A stretch of 64,000 nt of DNA from Diplonema papillatum (taxonomy: Eukaryota > Euglenozoa > Diplonemea > Diplonemida > Diplonemidae): the NCBI GenBank assembly GCA_030068145.1, contig JAPJBO010000090.1:248001-312000 (forward strand), given 5' to 3'. Shown here in pieces: positions 53,946 through 64,000 of this stretch. Made by a program: the position numbers and the translations under genes. Each line of letters opens with the position of its first letter. Positions within the stretch are counted from its first letter, which is position 1. The notes below the pieces were generated by a model. It worked only from the letters and a program-made list of their open reading frames with translations, ran no database searches and was not told the origin of the DNA.

Positions 53946-56215
53946 CTATGACATCAAGGGCCCATCGTTCACTGTCGCTGAATGAGCTCCAGAGTGTGCT
54001 TTGCGGCGGTTGATGCACTTATAAGCACCCACAGCCAGCCCTACGAGCAGCGCAAACCCTCCAGCAGCGCTGATGACGACGACCGTGTTGGCGCTGAACG
54101 CGGACCCGGGCGGGGAGAAGCCGCAGACGGCGGGGAGCGGCGTCTGGTACGTGATGACGTTCTGCTGGGGCGTCTGGGCGATCGTGATCTCCGTGGCGGC
54201 GGCGCACGCGAAGGTGATGTTCGTCCTGAAAACCTGCGAGTCCAGATCGACCGACTGGGCGTACAGAGCCAGCCGACCCTGGCCATCGACGTACCAGAGC
54301 CCGGGCGCAGCCCCGCACGCAACGCTTCCGGTGACGACAGGCGAGTCATCGCCCCAACACGCAAGATCGCCTCTCGAGCACTCCAATTCGACTGGCACGT
54401 ACCGCAGCCCCCCGCAGGGGTTGAAGACCACGTAGTCGGTTCCAGCCCACACCACCGTGTCGTTGCCTCGGGCCGCCGAACCGAGGGCGCTCAGATCGGC
54501 GCCCATGGCCGTGCAATTCTCTTGGCGCGGGATGCACGCGTCTCCGCTGCAAATCTGTGTGGTGACGGGGGGTCGCTGTTATTGGTGCTGGTTTTTGAGG
54601 GATACGGAAAAGGTGAGAAATCTTTTTGCGGTTGTCTCCGCTGGTCTGGTAGTCCGTGCTACCTCCATTCTTTTACACTCGTTCTCTTCTCTACTCACTA
54701 CTGTACGTACTCTTTCACTCTTTTACTCTCTTTGGCTAGCCAAAAAAGACTCCTGCGACCGACACCACGAACACATTCGCAATGAATGTGGCCTGGGCCG
54801 CCCCCCGTGCATACATGTTGAGCATTGAGTTCTTTTGAGTACATGAACTTTTGAATGAACTGTTGAGCAGTGTGAACTTGAAATGCAGGCGCTACCACAG
54901 GGGGTAAGCTTGCATTTGTCATAGGCTAGGTTACTTGATAGAGTCGTCCGAAGACGATCTCAATGTGGACGAAGACGATGCCAAAGACGATCTCAATATG
55001 GACGAAGACGATGATGACAGGCTGGTGATATCCAGCTCCATTTTTTTGAATGCTGCGCTTTCGCGCCGCGAGCTTTTCTTGGGTTTCCCCGCCGGCAGTT
55101 CTGCCGATCTCGGGGGGATCTTGATGTGGACGAAGACGATGATGAACATGAAGTGGTGGTGAGGCTGGTGCTATCCAGCTCCATTCTCGGAATGTTGCGC
55201 TTTCGCGCCGCGTGCTTTTTCCTGGATCTCGCCGGGTCAGTCGGCGGTGTCGGGATGTTGAGCAGGGGTTGCCAAGCCCGTATCGGTCTAAGTCAACCCT
55301 GTTACTTACGTGGTGACGGGGGGAAAATCTTAGTTTCGTATTCAGGCGCTACTTGCCTCTCGGAGGGGAAATCTTAGTTAGTGGGGGTAAAATCTTAGTT
55401 TAATGTTTAGGCAGAGCACTGCCTCTCATGCATGGTTGATGCAAGCATCAAGTCTTCTTCGAGGAAGATGTCGTCTAGGAAAGGGATGCAAAATAGAAAA
55501 TAGAAAGTTGTAAAGAGGAGAGTGCCATCATTAGGCCTCTACAACCGCACTGACTTGTCTTTTTTTTTACGGGCGGAGCGGGGGAAGAATCTTAGTTTAA
55601 TGTTTAGGCAGGGGGGGGGGAATATATGCTCAAGTTGTGTGTCGTGTTTTATCCTAAAAAAGTCGAAAAAAAAGGCAAGGCGAATTTTTTTTTTTTTTCG
55701 CCGGCTCATACTTCAGACGCGGAGCAGCACTGCTGCTGGCAGACGGCCTCCCTCGCGCAGCAGCTGCCGGACACGCACTCCTCAGCGTCCGCCTCGCAGC
55801 AGACGTCGCCGCCGCAGCACTGCTGCGCGGCGCTGCAGATGCGCGTTGCGCCGCAGCAGGTTTCTCCGCTACCGGCGCACCCGCTGGGGCAGCAGGTTGC
55901 GGCGGCGGGACAGCACCCAGTGGTCGTGATGCTCGAAGGTGAGACGACGCTGCAGCAGGTCTGGCCCGACGGACAGCACGCAGCCGGGGAGATCGCCCCT
56001 TCGTACAAGTCCTCGCAACAGGTGGCGCCGTGCGCCTGCGAGGCGCACGCGCCGCCGCAATGCATCCACGACTCAGCCCCGCCCGAGATCACCTTGCACG
56101 TCCGACCAGGCCCCTCTTCAACGGCCGGGCAGTAATCCCCGAACAACGCACTGCACCCCGCCACGAACACAACTACCAGCAGCCCGGCCGTGTGCCAGCA
56201 CACACCGACTGCCAT
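53946..56215 (-). CDS. Secreted/membrane cysteine-rich protein, granulin-like ectodomain and MRH-like segment
   Basis: Two exons, 56215-55712 and 54554-53946 (TAG), joined in phase 0 (GAA/GTATGAG donor; CACCACACAG acceptor): 370 residues. ATG 56215 begins a clear signal peptide (hydrophobic core GLLVVVFVAG, residues about 11-20). Residues about 25-190 are dense in CC pairs spaced like granulin or other knotted modules (CCPSGQTCC, CCPAAATCCPSGC, CCGATRICSAAQQCC), and the exon join continues this pattern. Exon 2 adds a domain with six or more Cys (YVVFNPCGG, VACGAAPGLWYV, ITFACAAATEI, PAVCGF) resembling mannose-6-phosphate-receptor-homology folds, one transmembrane helix (NTVVVISAAGGFALLVGLAV) and a short basic tail: a type I membrane protein. 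MRH assignment is tentative. The 1157-bp intron is filled with repeats J, A and K. Confidence 0.8.
54568..55515. repeat. Repeats J, A, CCAGCTCCATT array and K inside the intron
   Basis: J at 54568-54726 ends about 14 bases from the exon 2 acceptor. A at 54730-54835, a G fragment at 54818-54860, the CCAGCTCCATTCT units at 54940-55260 (also at 47.85 kb) and K at 55385-55515. Confidence 0.75.
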
Positions 56216-56747
56216 TTCGACGCCACCGCTGGGCAGGGGAAGGAACGGCGGTTGGTTTTGTGTTGCCGGGCGATCAACAGAGGTCGAGTGTGCAGGATCT
56301 GGCGTGTTTTCCTTTCTGTTGGTATTTCTCTTGTGTGTATTACCGTCGATCGCGAGGGACGATTCGTTCGGTGCCTTGCGACCTGTTTGTTTGGTGAGGG
56401 ATTGTGGTGACACGCTATCAGTTAGCAAACTTTCACTCTGCAAAGAAACGCGGAGTTTTGTTTCACTATTCTACTCGTTAATTGTCGACAACTTGCGTTT
56501 GTTGAGATGTCATTCAAAACAAAGAAATGTGAAAATGGGAAAAACGGAGAACGCAAGCAACTGAGCTATCAACTCTCCGGCTGAAACAGGCGAAATCGGG
56601 CGGGCAAGTAGGTTTCGCGCAGGCCAAGGAGGGAGCAGGAAGTCATACGGAAAAGCGGAACTGAGAGAAAGCAGCGCGCCGTCGCACGACCACAACTCCG
56701 GAGGAAGGAAGGGGTAGAAGGGGGGGGGGGGGGGGGGGGGGGGTCGT
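56216..56747. other. Upstream region of the membrane-protein gene; poly-G
   Basis: 5' flank on the gene's strand; no clear TATA box. A run of about 23 G at 56720-56742 directly before repeat C. Confidence 0.5.
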
Positions 56748-57300
56748 TTGCAAGAACGTACTTGGAATGGATATGTGCTCCGACACCGCACTGGTCCCGT
56801 CTGCGCCGTGGTTCGGTCCTTCAAGCCACGGTCATCATCAGTGCGGAACCTGAGTACCTGCAGACAGGACCCTGGTCTGGTTTGTCAGGCGACTTCGAAG
56901 CTCGTCACAGCCAGGACCACCCGTGCTACCAGAGCACCGACAAATCCGTCACGGGGAGGAAGCCCGAGTTCCGGTCCTGTACGTCATCGGCAGCGCGGAA
57001 CCTGATAGTCTTCAGACAGGACAGCGGTACTGTCTGGTTTGTCAGGCGGCTGTTCGAAGCTCGTCATAGCCAGGACCACCCGTGCTACCAGAGCACCGAC
57101 AAATCCGTCACGGAGGAAGCCCGTGTTTTGGTCCTTGAAGCCATCGGCAGCGCGGAACCTGATAGTCTCCAGACAGGACATCAGTGTGAGTCTGGTTTGC
57201 CAGGCAACTGTTCGAAGCTCGTCACCCGTGCTACGAGAGCACCGGCAAATCCGTCACGGGGAGAAGGCCCCTACAACCGTGAAGCCTTTCCGAATCGAAA
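56748..57300 (+). repeat. Repeat C and two tandem partial copies
   Basis: After the TTGCAAGAACG head, the block CATC..CAGCGCGGAACCTGA, CAGACAGGAC, CTGTTCGAAGCTCGTCA and CAGAGCACCGACAAATCCG is repeated three times. Confidence 0.85.
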
Positions 57301-57361
57301 GAAAGTCGGTTGCGGGACGTCTCTTTCTCATTGGAGCCATTTCTATTCCTGAGGGAAGCCC

Positions 57362-57687
57362 TCAGGAATGGTTCTGGTACTGCTGCTGCCACTTCGACTT
57401 GCGGTTCGTCATGATGTGCACGGCGGCATCTTGCGGGATAGGCTGGTCCTTTTTGATGATGCTCTCCTGATGCGTCTCGAGGTTGACCACAGCCGACCGC
57501 ACGAAGTCGCCTTCCACTAAATGGTCGTGAGACAGCACTCTGTAAAGGTCGTACGGAGTGCTCCCCGGCGAAAGGTGGAAGCAATGCTTCAGGATTCCCC
57601 CGTATGACTCTAGCGTGGGGCTTGTAACGGGGAACACACGAATGCTCGGCCGAAGCGTGAGCGCGGCAGACATAGCTCGGGTGACGC
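57362..57687 (-). CDS. 3' exon of an unrecognised protein
   Basis: 107 codons ending TGA, after an AAACACAG acceptor at 57688; an ATG at 57673 lies in frame and could be the start. The peptide looks like a folded protein (VFPVTSPTLESYGGILKH, YDLYRVLSHDHLVEGDFVRS, IPQDAAVHIMTNRKSKW) and not like its repeat surroundings. I do not recognise the family. Upstream exons were not identified. Confidence 0.5.
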
Positions 57688-58305
57688 CTGTGTTTGTATT
57701 TTAGGGCATGCAAAAGTAGTAGTGGTTTCAGCGTAGTGCGAGTTTGATCAAAGTAATACCAAGGCAGCCCTTACAAAGACCAGCCGCAGTCAACGCCGCG
57801 TGGGTGCGGGCTTTTGATATGAGTCGATGCCAAACCCCCCCCTGTACCTGTAAATCCAGGGTCTCCAGGGCCCGGGCCCCGGGCCCCGCCCCGGGTTAGC
57901 GCTAGGGTCCAGGGTCCAGGCCCACGGTAATCACGCCATCCAAGGATGGAATCTTCAATATTGCAGCTTCCACAACAAGCGGACAGCAAGACGAGTAAAA
58001 AATCAAGAAATAAACTTGATAAAAATTGATAAAAAAAGCTCACAGTCGTGCATTCACCATATGGGCTGAGCGGGCGGAGGCTCGAAGGTGAAATGGTCAA
58101 AATGCCCTGGGAAAAATGTGGGACAAAAACGTTCCGAAATGCGGGTTTTTAGGGATTCCGGCAGGGGACTTTAAAAACCCGGTGTCCCGATGTCAGACAC
58201 CGGGAAAACCCGGTGTGTCAAAAAAAGAGGGGAAAAAAAAAAGTCAGAAAAATTCTGGGAAAAAAAAAAATTCCAGATTCTGTTTTGTCACTGTGTAGGC
58301 TGGAA
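57688..58305. other. No gene; repeat M and GC palindromes
   Basis: 57730-57830 is an M fragment (inverted). GGGCCCGGGCCCCGGGCCC at about 57870 and an ACCCGGTGTCCCGATGTCAG inverted block at 58178-58216 related to 44138. Confidence 0.55.
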
Positions 58306-58745
58306 ATTTTCTCGTGGCGGGAACTACTGACGGAAATTTCTCTCGTGACGGAAACCGATGATCGAAATGTTCTCGTGAAAACTACGCGGAAATTTGTTTC
58401 GTGGGAAACTGGTGGTGGAAATTTCTCTCGTGACAGAAAACTGGTGGAAATTTTCTCGAGGCGAAAGCTACTGGCGAAAATTTCTCTCGTGGTGCAAACC
58501 TGGTGGAAATGTTCTCGTGGAAACTACTGGCGGAAATTTCTTTGCGGAATACTGTTGGCGGAAATTTTCTCACGACAGAAAACTGATGGAAATTTTCTCA
58601 TGGCAGAAACCACCGGCGGAAATTTATTTCACGGGAAGCTTGGCGGACAACTTTTCTAACAGAAATTGTTGGTGGAAATGTTTTCTAACGGAACCCATCG
58701 GTGGAAATTTCTCGTGGTAGAAACGGCGGAAATTTCTTTCACGGA
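58306..58745. repeat. Degenerate minisatellite, about 27-32-bp unit
   Basis: Fourteen or more units close to GGCGGAAATTTCTCTCGTGG with GAAACTACT. Strongly diverged between copies. Confidence 0.9.
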
Positions 58746-60150
58746 AAAACTGTTTTGCGATCTTCGTACTTAGCTGGCTGGCCAGAAAGGCGCCAAAAAA
58801 ATTCCGCGCCTGCGGCAGGTATTTTGGCTGAGTATCTTTTGTAATGGGGCTACCGCATTATTTGCTCATTCTGTTCACAGTGTTCCACCGTGGCAGGCAA
58901 TGCAGGGGCGTTGTGCAGGACGAAAACCTGCTGCAGCCGGTGAACAACCAACGTGTTTCCGTCCATCTGTTTAGCTGTAAGTGCGACCGTCAAAATTTCC
59001 GCGCCTGCGGCGCAGGTTTAATTGACATGTGAGCCAACCCAGGGGTTAAGTTAGGTTTTTCTTTTTAGCTCTATTCCCGGTTTTCCCGGTTTTTGCCTGT
59101 CAGCGCTGCACTGCGGTTCGGACGCGTTCCCGGCCCTCATTCGCATCCCCGGGGCCACGTTTCCGGCCTGCGGCGGCATCGGCCTTCGGCCGCGCCTCCT
59201 TGCCCTACACATGTACCCGCCATTTCACCAGCGATGCTGCAACGTGGTAACACCATGCCGCTGCGCCCAAGCGTGCCCGCTCAGTTGCAAAACAGAGAAC
59301 GGGAGAAGCCTACAGGTGCAACAAGTAAACTGCAAGTCAGGAGAGGAAACAGCAGAGACCCAAACAGGGAGGTAGACGATGGCTTCGGCAGCTGTCCATG
59401 TTGCATACTCAACGTTGTAGTCAACGCCCAGCTCCTCTGAGGCGGTCCCCCTGATCTTCCTTCGTGAGAAACCGAAGCTGCCCAGATGCGCCTGGATCGC
59501 TGTTCGCTTTGCCATGACTTTGTGAATCCCCCACCCTGGTATGTAGTGCAGTGCAGTGCAGAATAGTAGTGCACTGCAGCAGTGCAGTGTAGTAGTGAAC
59601 AAGCCGGTTCCGGGCTGGGGCGAATTCCACTTTTTTTTTTTTTTTTCCAAAACCGGGTTTAGCCGAAAGCCGGTTTTGGAAACCGGAAAACCGGCCCTAA
59701 TTTAAACCCTGGCCAACCTAGTTGTGACGAGCCACCCTACTGCCCATCTGCTTTGATCCGTAAGTGCGACCGTTTAAAAGTTTCCGCGCCTGCGGCGCAG
59801 GGCTCCTTTAAGAAACACAAAACCGCCACAAACAGAGTTGCTGGATCGGTGTTCCGGAGTTTAACGCTGGTTCAATCGTGCACCAGAGGCGGCACACGCA
59901 CGCAGAAGCCAAAAGGTGGCTCACCACCACAAAATATATCGCTGCGCAGGTCTCCCCCCACCCGAAGCGTCAAGACAGCCTACTGTGCGGGTCGGGGCTT
60001 CAGTAGGGTCGCCGCTGAATGCCGTGTGATTCCCCAAAACCCCGGTTTAGAGCGTAGATTTTCGTCCCAAGGCATCCCTGCTGCCCAAGTGTTGGGAACA
60101 TTTCCGGAGTTGGGGCTTGCACTGATAAACGAAGCAACGGACGATCAGCA
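58746..60150. other. No confident gene; possible minus frame 59515-59225
   Basis: The block TTCCGCGCCTGCGGCGCAGG recurs near 58803, 58999 and 59783. A minus-strand ATG at 59515 opens about 96 codons (MAKRTAIQAHLGSFGFSRRK start) that look protein-like only for the first 50; confidence as a gene about 0.2. An ACCGGGTTT/AAACCGG inverted block lies at 59650-59692. Confidence 0.4.
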
Positions 60151-62174
60151 TCAACTGACCAAAGGTGATGAAAATGATAAGGCAAAAGTTTCTTGTTCTT
60201 CGCGTGTACAGGGTATAAACCTCTCGAGGGACCCCCTGGGCCCCATCAGAGACTCGAGAGCATCTCGAGTGCTCTGAGGGACGGAGAAAGGATGCGTCGA
60301 GGGCATCCCCCGGGTGTCAGGATCGGCACACTGCAGGTTCGTGGGAACCCAAAGAATCGTCAGTGCAATGTCAAAGCGGTCCAAAGGTGATGAAAATGAT
60401 AAGGCAAAAGTTTCTTGTTCTTCGCGTGTACAGGGTATAAACCTCTCGAGGGACCCCCTGGGCCCCATCAGAGACTCGAGAGCATCTCGAGTGCTCTGAG
60501 GGACGGAGAAAGGATGCGTCGAGGGCATCCCCCGGGTGTCAGGATCGGCACACTGCAGGTTCGTGGGAACCCAAAGAATCGTCAGTGCAATGTCAAAGCG
60601 GTCCAAAGTGGCGAATAACCTCGTCAGGAGGTGATCACCGAGGAAAGGCTTACAATGTCCTTTCAAGACCGCCAGAACAACGCCCATGTTGTCCACGTGC
60701 GCACGTAAGCGGCAGGAGCGACCCATCAATCTCGCTGTCTCCTCGACCAATACCAGCAGCGCGAATAGCTCCTTCAGGAAGATGGAACAGTCGCTCAACT
60801 CCCGAAACGCGCCCGACTTGACAACACCACCGTCGACCTCGACCACAGTGGCCCAGGCGTGGTCAGAGGCGTCACTCCAACCTAGCACCTCCCGTCCTAC
60901 TGACGCGGCCGGAGAGAACCAAACGTTCCCGCAAAGTTCCTCCAGTTCTGCCTCTAAAGTCCTCCGTGATGACAACGGGAGGGAGATCTCCGAGTCCCAA
61001 AAGGACTTCCCCTCACCTAGTTTATGTGACCATTCCCGTACGAGGCTTAAAAGCTCATGCCTGAAACACAGCCTGCGCCGGAGTGCGTAGCAGCGCCACA
61101 TGAATCTTCCAAACCAGCCGAAGAGGCGCCGCGGCGTAAGAGGAATACCACACATCCAGGATTCGTACGTGGAACGCACCCACGAAGGATCCATTCGCAC
61201 GGAGCGGTTGACGAGGTCAAACTGCATGCCGAGGGCAACCAGTTCGCGGACCGCCACCAGCGGCTCTTTGATCTCCAGATTAACGTAGGAGAGGATCGAC
61301 TGGAAACGGGCGATCTTCTGCTGCAATTCGTCCTGATGATCCGCGCCGAAGAAGAAATTGTCCACCCAAGCGAAACCGCCAACCAAGTGCGCCAGGCATG
61401 TCGCAATCCTCTGAGCGATCGCCGGGGCCCAGCTGAACCCCATAGGCAGACGCTTAAGCCGGAAGGACTTGAACACCCCGCGAGCCGACGATAAATTAAC
61501 TGTGAAGAAATTCCTCACGCCTGGATCCAGGGGGATCTGGTAGAAGAACGACTTGGCATCGCAGGCCGCCACAAACTTCCAACCGAGGAGCAGGTCCACT
61601 GCTGCCTCGAGGCGCGGCAGACCCATAGGGGGTGGAGGCAAACAAGCCTCATTCACCTTTCTGCCATCGACAATCACCCGCAATCCACCCGATCTCTTTT
61701 CCACCGTGAACATCGGTAGACTGAACTCGACTGATGCTAGATCAATCGGCTCGATCAGGTCGTATCCCACCAGATCGGCTTCATGTCTCAACATTTGCCG
61801 CGAGGTAGAACGCTTCCTACCCGGCGCCCCCTCCCAGCCCGGCAACAGAATGGACTGGAAGACCTCACGGCTTTCTATCACGGCCAAAAGCTGAGACAGC
61901 TCACCGGACTGATCAAGCGCCTTCACCGCAGCAAGGTCCATAACATTCGTCGAGATGTCAGCGATCTGCCCTGGAACAGACACTTGACTCGGCGGCCCCG
62001 ATCCTACCTGGATCCCCGAGTATCCCTGAAAGAAATTGTCCTGCTCATCTGGAAGGTCCACCAAGGTCACCGAGTCAAGGTCATCCGCATATGGATCATA
62101 GCCCCACGGCACCGGCAAGGAAGTCGTACGCCTCAGTCGCGCCCTGCCTACCCAGGCTCCCGGAAAGACAGGCC
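60151..62174 (-). CDS. Reverse transcriptase-RNase H of the DIRS-like element
   Basis: Open to the stop at 60151; the same frame is also open upstream to 63219, overlapping the recombinase. RT blocks in order: PMFTVEKRSGGLRVIVDGRK (about 61700), FVAACDAKSFFYQIPLD with the first catalytic Asp (about 61555), LPMGFSWAPAIAQR (about 61430) and AWVDNFFFG (about 61360). The last is the YxDD position, here WVDN: the second Asp is Asn. RNase H follows: GWSDASDHAW (about 60875), LKELFAL, AHVDNMGVV (about 60690) and the ADPD block. No ATG lies in frame at the start, so expression needs frameshifting, internal initiation at a non-AUG codon, or splicing from the recombinase ORF (stop 62177-62175). A 222-bp duplication lengthens the end. 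May or may not be active. Confidence 0.88.
60159..60602. repeat. In-frame 222-bp tandem duplication in the RT-RNase H ORF
   Basis: 60159-60380 and 60381-60602 appear identical. Exactly 74 codons, so the frame is kept and the end of RNase H (TILWVPTNLQCADPDTRG) is present twice. Confidence 0.95.
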
Positions 62175-63059
62175 TCAGTACAGCCTCTGCGAGAGGGTCA
62201 TGGCCTGGTCGACCCGCTCCAGCTCGCCCATCGGGAGGTATCGCAGCAGGGCCTCGATCGACGAGTGATTCGAGACCAAACGTACCTGCTCGAGGCTGGA
62301 CCCCGAGCGGAAGAGCGCTGTGCAAGCCCCCCTCCGTAGCGAGTGGCACGTGAGGACCGGGTTGACGCGCTTCAAGGACCTCGCCACTCTCGCCGTGGTG
62401 ACCGGGAACAGCGTACCGTCCGGCCCGGCGTCGCGCTTCAACGTCTCCAAGGCAGCCCGGTCCCTCCGGGTCATTGCCACCGCGGACACAGCCCCCAGGT
62501 GGAACGGGTCGGATTTCGTCCACCACCACTTCACCTTCGCGCCCTCCTCCACAATCTCTACGTCTTTGCCTCTTAGACGAACTACATCGCCCACCCTCGC
62601 CGCAGCCCTCCAGGAAAACAGGATCGTCATCCGCAGCGCAGGGTCGCGGCAGGACCCCAGGGCCTGTCTCACCTCCGCGAAGGTCGCCGGCACTGCCTGA
62701 CGTTCGGGTATATTCGCCCCCAAGCGCAGAAGTGCGCGGCGAGCATCCCGAATCACCTGAGACCCCTCGAGGTTCACCCCCCATCTCCTCTCCGCCGAGA
62801 CAAGAGTGTTGACGTACGTTAGTGCAGACGGAATCGTGATGTCTCCCCGGCGCATGCACCGAACGACGAACAGAATGATTCCCGTCGCTACGTCCACTAC
62901 CCCATCCAACTCTTCGTTCGCGAAAGAGAGGAACACGCGGAAGCGGCGGTGTACCGATGCAAGCCGTGCCCACGTCGAAGGAGCGAGGGCTGCCGACAAC
63001 AGCCCCCTCGCGTCCCTGTGGATCAGCCTCATCTCGCCACCCGCCAGTGCAGGTTCCAT
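62175..63059 (-). CDS. Tyrosine recombinase of the DIRS-like element
   Basis: 294 codons from ATG 63059 to TGA 62175; the frame is open further upstream, so an earlier start or fusion is possible. The N-terminal half looks like a SAM-like core-binding domain (STWARLASVHRRFRVFLSF). The catalytic half has the full set: Arg in SWRAAARVGDVVRL, His-x-x-Arg in CHSLRRG, His in LVSNHSSIEAL and the Tyr in LLRYLP. These enzymes join a circular DNA copy into the genome. All key residues are present, so it may be functional. It lies before, not after, the RT in transcription order. Confidence 0.9.
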   Translation of the reverse strand: MEPALAGGEMRLIHRDARGLLSAALAPSTWARLASVHRRFRVFLSFANEELDGVVDVATGIILFVVRCMRRGDITIPSALTYVNTLVSAERRWGVNLEGSQVIRDARRALLRLGANIPERQAVPATFAEVRQALGSCRDPALRMTILFSWRAAARVGDVVRLRGKDVEIVEEGAKVKWWWTKSDPFHLGAVSAVAMTRRDRAALETLKRDAGPDGTLFPVTTARVARSLKRVNPVLTCHSLRRGACTALFRSGSSLEQVRLVSNHSSIEALLRYLPMGELERVDQAMTLSQRLY

Positions 63060-63184
63060 CTTCAGCGGACGACCTCTGCCCCGTGGCTGGACTTCGCGGG
63101 GCGTCGGAGCCACGTAACCAACGCCCCTCGGTCCATTTCCCTGAAACAAAACGGGGTGGGGTTTCAAACGAGGAGCACACCCGC

Positions 63185-63979
63185 CTACTTCCTTGATTTC
63201 TTCGAACCGGCTTCGCCACCTTTGCCGGAGGACGTAGCCTTCTCCGCCTTCCCGGCCTTTTCCTTCTCCGCCTTGTCGTTCAACCGGTCGGCCGCCGCCC
63301 ATCCCGACTTCAGGAAGTCGGGTGCTTCCTCCGTCCGCCAGTGCCGCTGCATCGCTGATGCCTGCCGCCAGTCGGAGCGGCCACGCAGGAGAACCTCCTG
63401 ACGCCGAATGGCTGTCATGGCAATACGGACCAGAGCCGCATCCGCTTCTTCCGGAGTCTCCACGGCCCCGGCATGTTCGAGGACACACATCAGTATGTCT
63501 AGGAGGTTGTCGTGCTCGTGGCTTTGAGAGCCACTCGCCCCACCGTACCTCCTTTGCAGTTCGATGTAGACTGCGGCTCGTCCTTCCGGCGACAGAGACA
63601 CCCACCGCTCCGGTTCCAACACGCGAGCTCCAACGAGGATCCCCCCCGCCGCACGCGGCCCGGCGGGGGGCAACTCGTTTTTTGCCCGCGCGGCCTCGAG
63701 CTGCATCTCCAGCTCGCGGATGCGCTTCTGAGCGTCACCTGTCTCCCCCTCATCGATGTCGGTGTCGCTATCGCCGCCGCCCCCGTCCTCCGACTCACTG
63801 TCGCTCAAAGACAGCACCTGCGGCCTCGCCGGCGCCTCGGGGTTCGCCGCGTCGTACGCCCGCATCATCTTCGCGAGCCGCCTCTCGTTCAACGACGTGA
63901 ACGCCAGCAACCAACAAAGCTGCCACTGTGTAGCCGTCCCCTCCAGCTCGAAGCCGTACTTAAAGGCCACAAAGCGCAT
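63185..63979 (-). CDS. Gag-like protein of the DIRS-like element
   Basis: 264 codons, ATG 63979 to stop 63185. An N-terminal helical part (MRFVAFKYGFELEG), an acidic run (SDSESEDGGGGDSDTDID) followed by a coiled-coil-like stretch (QKRIRELEMQLEAARAK), a central helical region and a Lys-rich tail (KAEKEKAGKAEKATSSGKGG). No CCHC zinc knuckle. Position and the basic C-terminus fit the Gag role; sequence alone would not identify it. It ends 125 bases before the recombinase ATG. Confidence 0.6.
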   Translation of the reverse strand: MRFVAFKYGFELEGTATQWQLCWLLAFTSLNERRLAKMMRAYDAANPEAPARPQVLSLSDSESEDGGGGDSDTDIDEGETGDAQKRIRELEMQLEAARAKNELPPAGPRAAGGILVGARVLEPERWVSLSPEGRAAVYIELQRRYGGASGSQSHEHDNLLDILMCVLEHAGAVETPEEADAALVRIAMTAIRRQEVLLRGRSDWRQASAMQRHWRTEEAPDFLKSGWAAADRLNDKAEKEKAGKAEKATSSGKGGEAGSKKSRK

Positions 63980-64000
63980 GCGCGCCTCCCTCCCCTCCCA

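Larger units (their letters stand above)
60151..64000 (-). mobile_element. DIRS-like tyrosine-recombinase retrotransposon, cut by the window edge
   Basis: Three minus-strand ORFs in three different frames: gag-like (63979-63185), tyrosine recombinase (63059-62175) and RT-RNase H (about 62174-60151). The lack of an integrase, the presence of a DIRS-type tyrosine recombinase and an RT with RNase H place it in the DIRS order. No inverted or split-direct terminal repeats were found in the window; the 5' end may lie beyond 64000. No methyltransferase domain follows RNase H. Confidence 0.9.

Noticed and set aside
59753..60277. Plus-strand ORF of 174 codons
   Set aside because: Extends into the antisense of the RT-RNase H ORF; no motif or splice support.
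62320..63401. Several plus-strand ORFs of 100-150 codons
   Set aside because: Antisense of the recombinase and gag-like ORFs.

Overview
The window is nuclear DNA from a eukaryote, most likely a unicellular alga or protist. Evidence for this: genes are split by GT-AG introns, a four-exon mitochondrial carrier gene can be assembled completely, fragments of eukaryotic LSU and SSU rRNA are scattered through it, and the right end carries a tyrosine-recombinase (DIRS-type) retrotransposon. Exons are GC-rich; introns and intergenic DNA are packed with small interspersed repeats, inverted-repeat elements (MITE-like) and minisatellites. An alveolate alga (chromerid or dinoflagellate) is only a guess; every splice donor I could place is GT. 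Nearly all supported coding sequence is on the minus strand.

Layout. 1-4.7 kb: minisatellite (103-bp unit) and a minus-strand gene with a triplicated exon. 5.4-6.4 kb: inverted-repeat element with tRNA-like sequences. 7.4-9.6 kb: minus-strand gene with a zinc-ribbon-like start and an SH3/KOW-like segment; its intron holds an LSU rRNA fragment and a 16-bp minisatellite. 9.6-22 kb: repeats and MITE-like elements, with one probable 3' exon at 19.4-19.6 kb. 22.25-30.21 kb: complete dicarboxylate-type mitochondrial carrier (310 residues); intron 2 holds a separate inverted-repeat-bounded unit whose plus-strand ORF starts with a PCNA-binding-like box. 31-41.3 kb: candidate minus-strand exons next to minisatellites, and a decayed GC-rich coding block (34.1-36.5 kb). 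42-53 kb: almost only repeats, with LSU 5' fragments at 39 and 52 kb. 53.9-56.2 kb: two-exon gene for a secreted or membrane cysteine-rich protein with a C-terminal membrane span. 57.4-57.7 kb: 3' exon of an unrecognised gene. 60.15-64 kb: DIRS-like retrotransposon (gag-like, tyrosine recombinase, RT-RNase H), probably continuing beyond the right edge.

Repeat families named here (letters are mine). S1: about 215 bp, with a diverged sister S1b. A: about 270 bp, whose one end lies at predicted 3' splice sites. C: about 255 bp. G: about 170 bp. T: TTAA-flanked MITE of 258 bp. D: MITE with CAGCCTCAGAAGCTGG ends. E: 792-bp element with perfect 32-bp inverted ends. H, J, K, L, M, N, P: further families defined at their entries. 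The most unusual overall pattern is that repeat ends and minisatellite starts coincide with predicted exon borders in several independent gene models.
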